Positions 9,038-17,754 of a stretch of DNA of 64,000 nt are shown piece after piece. Location of the stretch: contig JAVHLI010000009.1 in the NCBI GenBank assembly GCA_031082185.1, forward strand, positions 55,443-119,442. The letters run 5' to 3'. Both the position numbers and the translations under genes were made by a program. The notes beneath the pieces are model-generated. The model saw nothing but the letters and a program-made list of their open reading frames with translations, did no database searches and was not told the origin of the DNA. Positions within the stretch are counted from its first letter, which is position 1; every line of letters starts with the position of its first letter. The DNA comes from a bacterium. GTDB lineage: Bacteria; Sysuimicrobiota; Sysuimicrobiia; Sysuimicrobiales; Humicultoraceae.

Positions 9038-9978
9038 TGCCCGCCGTGGCCTCCTCTGACGCCGGCCCGAGGCCCACGCCGGCCGTTGCGGAGCGTCGCC
9101 AGCCTCTGCTGAATCTCGATGCCGACCCTTAGCAGTACCCCTTGCAGCATGGACCCCAGGCGCAGGAGCGTCAGCTTCCTCTCCTGCGGATTGTTGAAGA
9201 CCACGACGATGAGCCTTTTCATCTCGGACAGAAGGAGACGGGCGATCCACCGATCTCCTCGCAGCGCCTGTTTGCAGAGGAACGCCCCCCACCCGCGCAT
9301 GTAGTTCAATCTCGACCGGCGGTGGGCATCCGGCGAGGCCCGGTTGTGATCGTGATACACGAGGGGCAGGGGACTGTAGAGCACCTTCTGGCCCGACCTG
9401 ACCGCGCGGTAGTTGAAGTCCGTGTCCTCCCCGGATCCTGCCAAGCTCCCCGCTCCGAGGGCCACGTCGAACGTCCCGACCCGAGCGGGAAGCGAGGCGC
9501 GCAGAGCCATGTTGTTGCCTGTTCCTATCTGACGGGGATGACAGGGAAACGCGTGATACGTCCTGGACAGCGACTTCCGCGTGCTCAGTTCAGGCTTCTC
9601 CGGGGAGAGCATCAGGGTCCGCCCGGCCAGCAGTGCCAGGTCCGGATCGGTAGTGAACTCGGCCAGGATCTCCCGCAGCCAGGAGCGGTCCACCTGCACG
9701 TCGTCGTCCGTGAAAGCTATGATCTCTCCCCGCGCTTCTCGCAATCCTCGATTCCTGGCATGGGAGATGCCCTGCGCGGCCTCGAAAGCATATCTGACGT
9801 TCAGGCCCGTTGCCCAGGCGAACTCCTCGACGACCTCGCGCGTGGCGTCCTTCGACCCGTTATCCACCACGATCAACTCCCAGGCCACGCCAGGGGCAAT
9901 CTCCATGGCCGCGAGGCTCTGGAGGGCGCGCCCCAGGCTGGGGGCGCGGTTGCGGGTGCAGACAATTACCGAGACCAT
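9034..9978 (-). CDS. GT2 family glycosyltransferase
   Basis: A 314-residue GT-A enzyme, first of the minus-strand operon. Motifs are MVSVIVCTRNRAPSL at the N-terminus, IVVDNGSKDATREVV for nucleotide binding, GISHARNRGLREARGEIIAF, FTDDDVQVD as the metal-binding DxD, and SGEDTDFNYRAVRSGQKVLY as the catalytic-base region, followed by YHDHNRASPDAHRRSR. The C-terminal ~90 residues are basic and amphipathic and may contact the membrane. It is transcribed divergently from the GT4 gene; the 131 bases between the two starts are the likely site of both promoters, though I see no strong -35/-10 pair there. Acceptor and donor are unknown. Confidence 0.87.
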   Translation of the reverse strand: MVSVIVCTRNRAPSLGRALQSLAAMEIAPGVAWELIVVDNGSKDATREVVEEFAWATGLNVRYAFEAAQGISHARNRGLREARGEIIAFTDDDVQVDRSWLREILAEFTTDPDLALLAGRTLMLSPEKPELSTRKSLSRTYHAFPCHPRQIGTGNNMALRASLPARVGTFDVALGAGSLAGSGEDTDFNYRAVRSGQKVLYSPLPLVYHDHNRASPDAHRRSRLNYMRGWGAFLCKQALRGDRWIARLLLSEMKRLIVVVFNNPQERKLTLLRLGSMLQGVLLRVGIEIQQRLATLRNGRRGPRAGVRGGHGGQ

Positions 9979-10109
9979 GCCGGATACTCATTCGGCCTCT
10001 GCTACCGTGGGTCCCTCCCGCAGGCGATCTTTCGCCGTCCATGGAGAGGTGACCCGGCATGGCGCACAGAACTACCGGGCGACAGCACGAGGGAGATCAA
10101 CCCTCTCAG

Positions 10110-11354
10110 ATGAGAATCCTTCTCACGTACGTAACCATCGGTCGCGGTGGCGATGCCGTCCAGTGGCTGGCGCTGGCCGAGGGCTTCCGGCTGGAGGGCC
10201 ACGCCGTGACCCTCGCCGGTGCGAACGTCATCAGACCATACAGCACCGGCACCGCAACGGCCAGGCTGCGAGGGATCGTGCGCCGCCTCCCCTGGTGGAT
10301 CCGTGACGGCATCGAGATCGTCCTCAGCGGCGTCACGGTCTGGCAGGCGTGGCGCGCGGCCCGGCGTCATGGGGCGGATCTCATCGTGCACAGGGCGACC
10401 ACCTACGATCTGGTGGGCGTGGCGTTGGCGTGGCTGCTGCGGGTGCCGCTCGTGGCGCACCTGGACGCGCATGTCCCGGTCGAGCGCCGGTATCGCTCGG
10501 AGTCGTACTGGCGGTGGCTGCACGAGCGGGCCATGGCTCTGCTGGGCCGGCATGCGACGCTCGTCGTGACGCCCTCGAGGCCGGTCCGGCACTACTACCG
10601 CGAGGTGGGAATACCGCCCGGCAAACTCCTGGTGCGCCGTAACGGCGTCTTCGATCGCCACCTCCGACTTGGCCTGGAGGCCGTGCGCGCTTCGCCCCCG
10701 CTGGCGCGCGGGCCGGTGTGCGTGTTGGGCTTCGTCGGGAGCCTCTCGGACTGGCACCGGGTGGACTTGCTGCTCGACGCGCTGGCCCGCCTGGTGGCGA
10801 TGAACGGGACGACGGCATATCGGCTGGTGATCGCAGGTACCGGCCGGGAAGAGGCGCACCTGAAGGACCAGGCCGAACGCCTGGGGGTCGCGCACCTCGT
10901 GGAGTGGCGGGGTCCGCTCTCCCATGATCGCGCGGTTGCGACGATGGCTGAGTGCGACATCGCGGTCCTGCCCTCGACGCTTGCCACCGGTGCACCGATG
11001 AAGCTCTCGGAGTACGCGGCGATGGGGCGTCCCATCATTGCGCCGGCACTCCCCAACATCCGCGACCTTTTCACGCCTGGGATCGAAGCGGTGCTGGTGG
11101 AGCCGGGCAGTGCGGCGGCCATTGCCGCGGCGGTGGTCTTGCTCGCCAGCGACCCCGAGGCAGCGCGGCGGATCGGACGCGCCGGCCAGGCCCGAGTCCT
11201 GGGATGCACGTGGGAAGCAACGGCCCGGCTGATGGTTCGCGCGACCCTCGCGCCTGAAGGCGGGGCCGCCGACCGTCTCGATGTGGAAGCCATGGAAGGA
11301 AGGAGCGCATCATGCTGCCCGGGATCCACATCCGGACCCTCAAGAAGCTCGTAG
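10110..11354 (+). CDS. GT4 family glycosyltransferase
   Basis: A 414-residue GT-B enzyme. I chose the ATG at 10110 (MRILLTYVTIGRGGDAVQWL) because it follows a GAGGGAG ribosome site and begins the Rossmann strand; an in-frame ATG at 10059 is possible but adds a non-conserved leader. The C-terminal domain shows GFVGSLSDWHRVDLLLDAL, LVIAGTGREEAHL, and MAECDIAVLPSTLATGAPMK with the phosphate-binding KLSEYAAMGRPIIA. The last ~14 codons run past the start of the RmlC-like gene (43 base overlap) and are probably not conserved. It is head of a plus-strand run of sugar-modifying genes. Confidence 0.85.
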   Translation: MRILLTYVTIGRGGDAVQWLALAEGFRLEGHAVTLAGANVIRPYSTGTATARLRGIVRRLPWWIRDGIEIVLSGVTVWQAWRAARRHGADLIVHRATTYDLVGVALAWLLRVPLVAHLDAHVPVERRYRSESYWRWLHERAMALLGRHATLVVTPSRPVRHYYREVGIPPGKLLVRRNGVFDRHLRLGLEAVRASPPLARGPVCVLGFVGSLSDWHRVDLLLDALARLVAMNGTTAYRLVIAGTGREEAHLKDQAERLGVAHLVEWRGPLSHDRAVATMAECDIAVLPSTLATGAPMKLSEYAAMGRPIIAPALPNIRDLFTPGIEAVLVEPGSAAAIAAAVVLLASDPEAARRIGRAGQARVLGCTWEATARLMVRATLAPEGGAADRLDVEAMEGRSASCCPGSTSGPSRSS

Positions 11355-11803
11355 ATGACCGCGGGTTCTTCATGGAGGCGCTGCGGGCAGACTGGCAGGA
11401 CCTGCTGAGCGACGATACCATCGTGCAGGCCAACCTGTCCCTGAGCTACCCGGGGATGATCCGGGCCTGGCACCGGCACCTGCGGGGGCAGGTGGACTAC
11501 TTCCTCGTGCTGCGGGGAGCGATGCGCATCTGCGCCTACGACGATGACGCCGCCTCGGCCACCTGTGGCGATCTCACCGAGGTGGCGGCCAGCGGCGATG
11601 TTCCCCAGGTGGTGCGCATCCCGGGGCACTACTGGCACGGCACTATGGCGCTCGGCGTAGAGCCGTCGCTGACGATGTACTTCACGACCCGCCTGTACGA
11701 CTACCAGCGGCCGGACGAGGAGCGCCGGCCCTGGAACGATCCCGCGATCGTGGACCCCCGCAGCGGCCGGCCCTACGATTGGCTGCGGCCGGTCCACAAG
11801 TAG
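11312..11803 (+). CDS. RmlC-like cupin (dTDP-4-keto-6-deoxysugar 3,5-epimerase family)
   Basis: A 163-residue cupin. Family features are DDRGFFMEALRADW near the N-terminus, AWHRHLRGQVDYFLVLRG in the core, and HYWHGTMALG. The His of AWHRH fits the catalytic base of RmlC, but the Lys that follows in classical enzymes (QGKLV) is replaced by the sequence GQVDY. It may thus be a related 3- or 5-epimerase or isomerase rather than true RmlC. AAGGAG precedes the ATG. It stands with an SDR and RmlD but with no rmlA or rmlB in the window, so the nucleotide sugar it uses must be made elsewhere. Confidence 0.75.
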   Translation: MLPGIHIRTLKKLVDDRGFFMEALRADWQDLLSDDTIVQANLSLSYPGMIRAWHRHLRGQVDYFLVLRGAMRICAYDDDAASATCGDLTEVAASGDVPQVVRIPGHYWHGTMALGVEPSLTMYFTTRLYDYQRPDEERRPWNDPAIVDPRSGRPYDWLRPVHK

Positions 11804-11811
11804 GCCGCCCC

Positions 11812-12837
11812 ATGGCCAACGTGCTTGTCACCGGCGGCGGGGGATACATAGGGTCCATCCTCGTCGAGACCCTGCTGGATGCCGGCCACGCAGTAACCGT
11901 CCTCGACCGGTTCTTCTTCGGACGCGAGGCCCTCGATGGCGTGGCAGGCCATCCCCGGCTGCGCATCGTGCAGGACGACATCCGCTGGTGCGCGCCCGAG
12001 GTGCTCGACGGGATCGAGGTGGTCATGGATCTGGCGGCGCTCTCCAACGACCCCGCCGGCGAACTCGATCCCGAGCGGACCCTGGAGATCAACCATCAAG
12101 GTCGGGTGCGGATCGCCCGGATCGCGCGCGAGCGGGGCGCGGCCCGGTACATCCTGGCGTCGTCGTGCAGCATCTATGGCTTTCACGAGGGAGTGGTGCT
12201 CGACGAGGCGTCGCCGCCCAATCCACTGACCACTTACGCGCAGGCCAACCTGCTGGCCGAGCAGGATACGCTGCCGCTGGCCGGGGATGGGTTTGCCGTC
12301 ACGGTCCTGCGCCAGGCCACCGTCTACGGCCTGTCCCCGCGGATGCGGTTCGACCTGGCGATCAACGGCATGGTGCTAGGGCTGCACAAGCACGGGAGGA
12401 TCCCGGTCCTGCGCGACGGCACTCAGTGGCGGCCGTTCGTGCACGTCCGTGACACCGCGCGGGCCTTCGTCCTGACCATGGACGCGCCCGTCGAGCGTGT
12501 CAGCGGCCAGATCTTGAACATCGGCTCGGACGACCAGAACGTTCAGATCCTTCCGCTGGCCGAGACGGTGGCTCGCGCTGTGGGCCGGGACGGCGCGACC
12601 GAGTGGTACGGGCTACCCGACCACCGCTCGTACCGGGTCAGCTTCGGTAAGGCCCGAGAGGCGATGGGTTTCCTGCCAGCGTGGACGCCTGAGCAGGGCG
12701 CGCAGGAGGTGATGGCCGCGCTCGAGGAGGGGCGCGTGACCGACGGCCCCCGCACGCTGACGGTCGCGTGGTACAAGGCTCTGCTCGAGTGGCAAGACCG
12801 GCTGGCCGGGGTGGTCCAGCGTGGCCGCATCCTCTAG
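11812..12837 (+). CDS. NAD-dependent epimerase/dehydratase (extended SDR)
   Basis: A 341-residue Rossmann enzyme. The start ATG gives MANVLVTGGGGYIGS, the TGxxGxxG dinucleotide loop. VMDLAALSNDPAG follows, then ASSCSIYGFHEG with the catalytic Ser region, then LTTYAQANLLAEQ. In extended SDRs the last motif is YxxxK; here codon AAC gives Asn in place of the catalytic Lys. WRPFVHVRDTARA is the usual sugar-nucleotide site and LNIGSDDQN follows. It probably handles a nucleotide sugar, but with the Lys changed its catalysis needs testing. It begins 8 bases after the RmlC-like gene and overlaps rmlD by 17 bases. Confidence 0.8.
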   Translation: MANVLVTGGGGYIGSILVETLLDAGHAVTVLDRFFFGREALDGVAGHPRLRIVQDDIRWCAPEVLDGIEVVMDLAALSNDPAGELDPERTLEINHQGRVRIARIARERGAARYILASSCSIYGFHEGVVLDEASPPNPLTTYAQANLLAEQDTLPLAGDGFAVTVLRQATVYGLSPRMRFDLAINGMVLGLHKHGRIPVLRDGTQWRPFVHVRDTARAFVLTMDAPVERVSGQILNIGSDDQNVQILPLAETVARAVGRDGATEWYGLPDHRSYRVSFGKAREAMGFLPAWTPEQGAQEVMAALEEGRVTDGPRTLTVAWYKALLEWQDRLAGVVQRGRIL

Positions 12838-13729
12838 CCCCCCAGCCCCTTCCAGTCCCCGCGTCGCCATCATCGGCGCCACGGGGCAACTTGGGTCAGA
12901 CCTCGTCCGCGCGATGGAAGATCGGGCGCCGGTTGGGTTGAGTCATGCCGACATCGAGGTGACGGACGGGCCGTGTGTCCTTGATCGGCTGGCGGCCATC
13001 GCGCCCGATGTTGTGATCAACTGCGCGGCGTTTCACCGCGTTGATGAGTGTGAGGTCCGCCCCGAGGAGGCGTTTCGGGTCAACGCGCTCGGCGCGCGGA
13101 ACGTCGCCCTGACCTGCGCCAGGCTGGGGGCATTGGCCGTCTACATCAGCACCGACTACGTCTTCGGCGGCGAGGCCGGCCGACCGTACGTGGAAGGCGA
13201 CCCGCCACGCCCGATCAATGTCTACGGCGCATCCAAGCTGGCCGGCGAGCACCTGGTGGCCGCGGTCGCGCCCCGCCACCTGATCGTGCGGGTCTCCAGC
13301 CTGTTCGGGGTCGCTGGGGCCAGCGGCAAGGGAGGGAGCTTCGTCGAGACGATGATCCGCAAGGCCCGGGCCGGGGAGGCCATCCGGGTGGTGGACGACA
13401 TCGTGATGTCGCCGACCTACACGGCCGATGCCGCTGCCGCCCTGCGCGGACTCATCGCGGGCGGGCACACCGGGATCGCACACGCGTCGAACGCGGGCGC
13501 CTGCAGTTGGTTCGAATTCGCGCGGGCGATCTTCGCCCTGCTCGGCTGGGAGGTGGACTTGCAGCCCCAACGCTCGGCCGATCAGCCGGCGGCGGCGAGG
13601 CGGCCGCGGTACTCGGCCCTGGAGTCGTCGCGGCTGCTGGCTTTGGGCTTGGTGCAGGCGCCGTGGGAGGACGCGCTCCGGCGGTACCTGGAGGCGAAGG
13701 GATACCTGAGCGCCAGGGGAGAACCGTGA
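12821..13729 (+). CDS. rmlD: dTDP-4-dehydrorhamnose reductase family protein
   Basis: A 302-residue SDR. It has VAIIGATGQLGSDLV (dinucleotide loop), NCAAFHRVDECEVRPEEAF (the N-C-A-A-x-x-x-V-D motif of RmlD), YISTDYVFGG, and a complete YGASKLAGEH catalytic Tyr-Lys pair. The family reduces dTDP-4-keto-L-rhamnose to dTDP-L-rhamnose with NAD(P)H. The GTG start lies inside the end of the SDR gene and the stop forms GTGA with the next gene, so three genes are coupled. Whether the product is rhamnose or another 6-deoxysugar is open, because rmlA and rmlB are absent here. Confidence 0.82.
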   Translation: MAASSSPPAPSSPRVAIIGATGQLGSDLVRAMEDRAPVGLSHADIEVTDGPCVLDRLAAIAPDVVINCAAFHRVDECEVRPEEAFRVNALGARNVALTCARLGALAVYISTDYVFGGEAGRPYVEGDPPRPINVYGASKLAGEHLVAAVAPRHLIVRVSSLFGVAGASGKGGSFVETMIRKARAGEAIRVVDDIVMSPTYTADAAAALRGLIAGGHTGIAHASNAGACSWFEFARAIFALLGWEVDLQPQRSADQPAAARRPRYSALESSRLLALGLVQAPWEDALRRYLEAKGYLSARGEP

Positions 13730-14643
13730 GCGCGCCTCCGACAGATCTCTTTATGCACGAGCACCTGAAGGCGCTGGAGCCAGGCGCGCGCGTGCTGGAT
13801 CTGGGATGCGGCGGCGGCAGCTTCCGGTACGCGGACTTCGCGCACCTCCAGATAGCTGCCCTGGACCTGGAGCGGCCGGCTGAGGCCGATGCGTGGCCGC
13901 AGCACGTACGGTTCCAGCAGGGTTCCGCCGAGGCCCTACCCTTTTCTAACGATACCTTCGCCCTGGTGCTTGCTAACTTCGTCTACGAGCACACGCAGGA
14001 CTTCACGCGGGCCATCGTCGAGGCCGAGCGGGTGCTGGTACCAGGAGGGACCGTCTACCTGTCGGTCCCCAACGCGAAGAGCTTCGAGGACGATTTGTAC
14101 CGGGCGCTGTTTGCCGGCGGCGGCCACCTCCAGAGGTTTGGGCTGCCGGGGATCTTGCGGAAGGTGTACGCGCACACCGGGCTTAAGCTGATGGCGTTTG
14201 CCGACTGGCCGGCGGGTTTCACTTTCTTCGAGGGCCGGGAAGGCCTACGCCAGTTCACGCTGGCCCTGGTGGCAGCACTGCGCCGGTCGGGCAGGGCCGA
14301 CCTGGCGCTCCGATCGAACTTCATGATGGCGTTCCGCAAGATGGAGGGGATCGGCTACCGGACCGTCGCCAGGGTCTGCACTTACTGTGGCAGCGGCGGG
14401 GTGGAGGAGCTTCCGGCTGGCGAGGCCGGCCCTGGCTGGGAGTGCCGTAGCTGCGGACGGACCTGGGAACCCAGGCCCCCTCGTCTGGACGATCTGGACC
14501 GCCTCGAAGCGGAGGCGCAGGGGCTCTTGAGCGCGCATCCCCATAAACGCGGTGCGACTAGTCTTCGACCGCCGGATCCCAGGGGCCGCAGCGGCTGGCT
14601 GGATCGTCTGACGAGGCGCGTCCTGGGTCTTCGTCGGACATAG
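13726..14643 (+). CDS. Class I SAM methyltransferase with C-terminal zinc ribbon
   Basis: A 305-residue protein. The GTG start overlaps the rmlD stop (GTGA). ARVLDLGCGGGSFRYADF is SAM motif I; AEALPFSNDTFALVLANFVY is motif II; AERVLVPGGTVYLSVPN is motif III. After residue ~215 CTYCGSGG and, about 20 residues on, ECRSCG form a four-Cys zinc ribbon. The family methylates sugars, lipids or quinones; in this cluster a sugar O- or N-methyltransferase is the likely role. The C-terminal 40 residues are basic and low in conservation. Confidence 0.82.
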   Translation: MSAPPTDLFMHEHLKALEPGARVLDLGCGGGSFRYADFAHLQIAALDLERPAEADAWPQHVRFQQGSAEALPFSNDTFALVLANFVYEHTQDFTRAIVEAERVLVPGGTVYLSVPNAKSFEDDLYRALFAGGGHLQRFGLPGILRKVYAHTGLKLMAFADWPAGFTFFEGREGLRQFTLALVAALRRSGRADLALRSNFMMAFRKMEGIGYRTVARVCTYCGSGGVEELPAGEAGPGWECRSCGRTWEPRPPRLDDLDRLEAEAQGLLSAHPHKRGATSLRPPDPRGRSGWLDRLTRRVLGLRRT

Positions 14644-14660
14644 GTGCAGGGGCGCGGTGT

Positions 14661-17243
14661 ATGCTGTTTGAGCGCGGATCGGTAAGCAGGTCTTCGGACC
14701 GGTTTGTTACAGCCCTGGCCTGGTTCCTGCTGGTCTGGGCGGTGTTCCTGGTCTGGCACTATGCCTCGACCGTCCTGAAGGTCCGCTCGGTCCCCGAGTT
14801 CCTTGGGCTTACGTTGCTGGCGACCGTGCTGGTTGTCGGGGTGCCAGGTGCTCTGTTGGCGCACCTGGAGCGACGCCGTGGCCGCCGCATCGCGCTTTCG
14901 GTCCTGCTGGTGCTGGGAGGCGCACCGGCGGCGTACCTGGCGGCGGCGTCCGGCGTGGCCGAGGCCGCTGCCGCGACGCTCTTCCTGCTGGCCGCGGCCT
15001 ACGGCTTTGGGACGGCGGTGGCCGGCTGGGCAGGGCTTGACGAAAGGCAGCGGGGCTGGCAGGGCGCGCCACTGGCGGTGACAGTCGGGCTGGCGGTGCT
15101 TGTCGTCCTGGCGATTTGGGCCGGTGGGGCTGGGGTGCTGGTGAGGCCCGTGACCGTGGCGGTCGGCGCCTTTGGGATCATCCTGGCGGGCGTGGGGCTG
15201 CGGCGACTGACAGCAAGCTGCGGCGCCGAATCTCCGCCGGAGCCGGAGCCGGTGGGGATGCAGTGGTGGTGGGGTTGGATCGTGCTGGTGCTAATCGGCC
15301 TGGTGGGGGCCGTCGCCCCTGAGATCCGCCACGACGCCCTGGCGGCCCATCTGCCGATCGCCCGCGAGTTCGCCGTCCGCGGGGCGATCGTTGAGATGCG
15401 GCAGAACATGGGGAGTTACTTCCCACTCAACGGGACGATCCTATATGCCCTTGGGATGACGCTGGTAGCCGGGGAGGCGGTCCCGAAGCTCCTGCACTTC
15501 TCGGCGGGTGTGCTCAGCGGTCTGCTGACGTATGATCTCGGTGCGCGGCTCTGGCAGCCGAGGGTGGGACTGGCAGCGGCGGCGGTGGTGGCCTCCACCC
15601 CGTTGATGCTGTGGGTCGGAGGGAGCAGCTACACCGATCTCTGGATCGTTCTGTTTGTGCTAGGTGCCGCGGGGTCTCTGCTGCGCCTTCACCCCCTCTC
15701 ACAGAAGTGGGCGATGATAGCGGGGTTGCTGGCAGGTGCAGCCGTGGGGGTCAAGGTCACGGCATTCGTTGTAGTACTCCCTATGGCGGCACTTGTCCTC
15801 ATGAGACCAGCGGAATCCTCGCGTGCCGGCCGGTGGCGCGTGGTCGTCCCTCTTGGCCTCGGGTTCCTGTTGGGTGGCTCGTTCTGGTATTGCCGTGCAT
15901 GGTTGCTGACAGGCAACCCGGTGTTCCCCATGCTGAACGCGGTGTTCAAGAGTCCCTACTGGGATGCAACAAACTTCAGATTCAACATGGACGTGTTCGG
16001 CATGGGCACCGGGCTGCGAGATGCTCTGCTGCTCCCATGGAGGATAACCTTCCACCCGCAACGGTTCGTCGAGAGCGGAGACATCGGAGTGGCCTATCTG
16101 TTCCTGCTGCCGGTGGCCATGCTTGCCGCGGCGCGCCGGCAGGTTCCGGTCTGGATGTGGGGAGGCGTTCTTGCCGCGGGGTTGTTGTGGTTTCTGATCA
16201 ACCAGTACGTCCGGTACTTCCTCCTGGTCCTGCCGTTTGCCGCACTTGCCGGAGCCGCGGGGCTGCTGGCTGATCGAGGATCTCTCGGCCGGTGGAAGCT
16301 GCTGGTTGCGTCTCTGGCCTTGGGAGTCACCGTTGGCATAGGAGGGTGGATAGCAGCGGGCCCGTCTCGTTTTCCGATTGAAGTGGCGCTGGGACGCATC
16401 TCACGGACTGCGCATGTCGCTGTGCGTGTCGCCGGATACAGTGTGGCCGAGTACGCGCAGCACTCGCTTCCCAGATCAGCCCGTATCTACGGCGTGGGCG
16501 TACCGCAGCCGTTTTACTACGATCGTTACTTCGTTTCCAGTGCGTTGCTCGGTCGAATGATCAGCCCTGCGCTTCGAGGGCGCGTCCTGCGTGCCCGCTC
16601 GGGGGCGGAAGCAGAGCGGATCCTGTCTGAGTTCGGCTATACGCACGCGGTCGTGAACCGAGAGCACGATTCGGTCGTGCGGCGGCGCACAACCGGTAGT
16701 TGGGCTTCTAGAGAAGCGTTCTGGGAGGAAGGCCCGCGGCTGGAGTTCGCGTACAGGGAGTACTACCTCTTCGGTCTGGGTTCGGACTCCGGGGGCGGTC
16801 CTCGCGTTCGGGGACGTGACTTGCTGCAGAACGGCGGCATGTCGGGCGAGGTGGGTGCCCCGCCGGCCGGATGGGACAGGCATGGGCCCGTGAGCCTGGA
16901 GCCGGCAGGGCCCGGAATCGCCGGGACGCACGCGCGCATCGCCCCAAGCGGATACATCGTGCAACGGCTCACGGTGACGCCGGATCGGTTGTATGTGCTT
17001 GAGGCGGAAATACGCGGGGCCTCTTCGTCCACGTCCGCCAGGCTGTTCATCCAGTGGTTCGACAAGGGTGGCAGGGTGATGGATTACACCACGTGGCGAC
17101 AGGTGACGGTCGGGCCCGGTTGGACACGCTACGCCATGGCCTGCGCGGCCCCGCGCACGGCACGCAGCGCCCAGGTCTGGTTGATCGCCGCGGAGGGAGG
17201 CGATGTGGAATTCGACAACGCGGCCTTCTATGAACTGCGGTGA
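14661..17243 (+). CDS. Multi-pass membrane glycosyltransferase (GT39/ArnT-like) with C-terminal lectin-like domain
   Basis: An 860-residue protein. Residues ~15-600 are mostly hydrophobic helices (a dozen or more). After the first helices comes APEIRHDALAAHLPIAREF: in GT-C enzymes of this kind the Asp in the first extracytoplasmic loop is the likely catalytic residue, and polyprenyl-phosphate sugars are the donors. VAEYAQHSLPRSARIYGVG begins the soluble part. Residues ~705-860 form a beta-rich domain (GWDRHGPVSLEPAG, RLFIQWFDKGGRV, TVGPGWTRYAMAC, DVEFDNAAFYEL) resembling a carbohydrate-binding jelly roll. It is a paralogue of 19331-21781; two stretches are nearly identical in DNA to other places in this cluster (see repeats). 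Confidence 0.82.
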   Translation: MLFERGSVSRSSDRFVTALAWFLLVWAVFLVWHYASTVLKVRSVPEFLGLTLLATVLVVGVPGALLAHLERRRGRRIALSVLLVLGGAPAAYLAAASGVAEAAAATLFLLAAAYGFGTAVAGWAGLDERQRGWQGAPLAVTVGLAVLVVLAIWAGGAGVLVRPVTVAVGAFGIILAGVGLRRLTASCGAESPPEPEPVGMQWWWGWIVLVLIGLVGAVAPEIRHDALAAHLPIAREFAVRGAIVEMRQNMGSYFPLNGTILYALGMTLVAGEAVPKLLHFSAGVLSGLLTYDLGARLWQPRVGLAAAAVVASTPLMLWVGGSSYTDLWIVLFVLGAAGSLLRLHPLSQKWAMIAGLLAGAAVGVKVTAFVVVLPMAALVLMRPAESSRAGRWRVVVPLGLGFLLGGSFWYCRAWLLTGNPVFPMLNAVFKSPYWDATNFRFNMDVFGMGTGLRDALLLPWRITFHPQRFVESGDIGVAYLFLLPVAMLAAARRQVPVWMWGGVLAAGLLWFLINQYVRYFLLVLPFAALAGAAGLLADRGSLGRWKLLVASLALGVTVGIGGWIAAGPSRFPIEVALGRISRTAHVAVRVAGYSVAEYAQHSLPRSARIYGVGVPQPFYYDRYFVSSALLGRMISPALRGRVLRARSGAEAERILSEFGYTHAVVNREHDSVVRRRTTGSWASREAFWEEGPRLEFAYREYYLFGLGSDSGGGPRVRGRDLLQNGGMSGEVGAPPAGWDRHGPVSLEPAGPGIAGTHARIAPSGYIVQRLTVTPDRLYVLEAEIRGASSSTSARLFIQWFDKGGRVMDYTTWRQVTVGPGWTRYAMACAAPRTARSAQVWLIAAEGGDVEFDNAAFYELR
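14721..14879 (+). repeat. Repeat copy A1: N-terminal membrane segment, duplicated at 17379-17537
   Basis: About 159 bases inside the membrane glycosyltransferase gene match 17379-17537 with a constant offset of 2658 and no gaps visible. Long identical runs include tgggcggtgttcctggtctg and gctggcgaccgtgctggttg. It encodes the first two helices. Confidence 0.8.
17043..17188 (+). repeat. Repeat copy B1: lectin-like domain end, duplicated at 21581-21726
   Basis: About 146 bases of the C-terminal domain match 21581-21726 at a constant offset of 4538, including the run cgctacgccatggcctgc. The similarity is higher than in the flanking coding sequence, which suggests gene conversion or recent duplication. 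Confidence 0.75.
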
Positions 17244-17291
17244 GCCTAGGGCCGTTGCGGAGATCACGCGGATTCGTACTAGAGAGTCCTC

Positions 17292-17549
17292 ATGAGTGAG
17301 GATCACCAACAGATGCCTGGGGCGAAGTCAGGCGACCACTTAGGGGAGGACCGCAGTCAGGGCCAGATAGTGCTGGGCTGGTTCCTGCTGGCCTGGGCGG
17401 TGTTCCTGGTCTGGCACTATGCTGCGGTTGTCCTGAAGGTACGGTCGGTCCCGGAGTTACTGGGGCTGATGTTGCTGGCGACCGTGCTGGTTGTCGGCGT
17501 GCCGGGTGCTCTGTTGGCGCGCCTGGAGCGGCGGCGCGGAAGGACTTGA
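17292..17549 (+). pseudogene. Truncated paralogue of the membrane glycosyltransferase N-terminus
   Basis: An 85-codon frame. Its residues ~29-84 (WFLLAWAVFLVWHYAAVVLK, then GVPGALLARLERRRGR) match the first two helices of the 860-residue protein, after which a stop follows at once and nothing further of the family is found before the next gene. DNA similarity ends at about base 17537. It could make a small two-helix membrane protein, but a broken duplicate is the simpler reading. The 205 bases from here to 17755 hold no gene that I can recognise. Confidence 0.7.
17379..17537 (+). repeat. Repeat copy A2
   Basis: Matches 14721-14879 without gaps at offset 2658. It lies inside the truncated paralogue. 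Confidence 0.8.
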
Positions 17550-17754
17550 TTAGGGAAGTGGCTGCCTGAGGGGCTCTGGCCGTGATCGCTTTTGCATGCA
17601 GTTCAGAACTTGACCGATATCGGGAGGACGGGTGGTGCGATGGGGCGAATGGAATCAGCCATCTACCAGCCGAGCGCGGCCTTCGAATGAATACCAGGGG
17701 TTGCTCTCTGGGTCTCAACTTGAATGAGGACACCCTCTCCGACCGACGACAACG

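Noticed and set aside
17550..17754. Possible insertion sequence remnant between the paralogue fragment and the WsfD-like gene
   Set aside because: No inverted-repeat ends, target duplication or transposase-like codons were seen.
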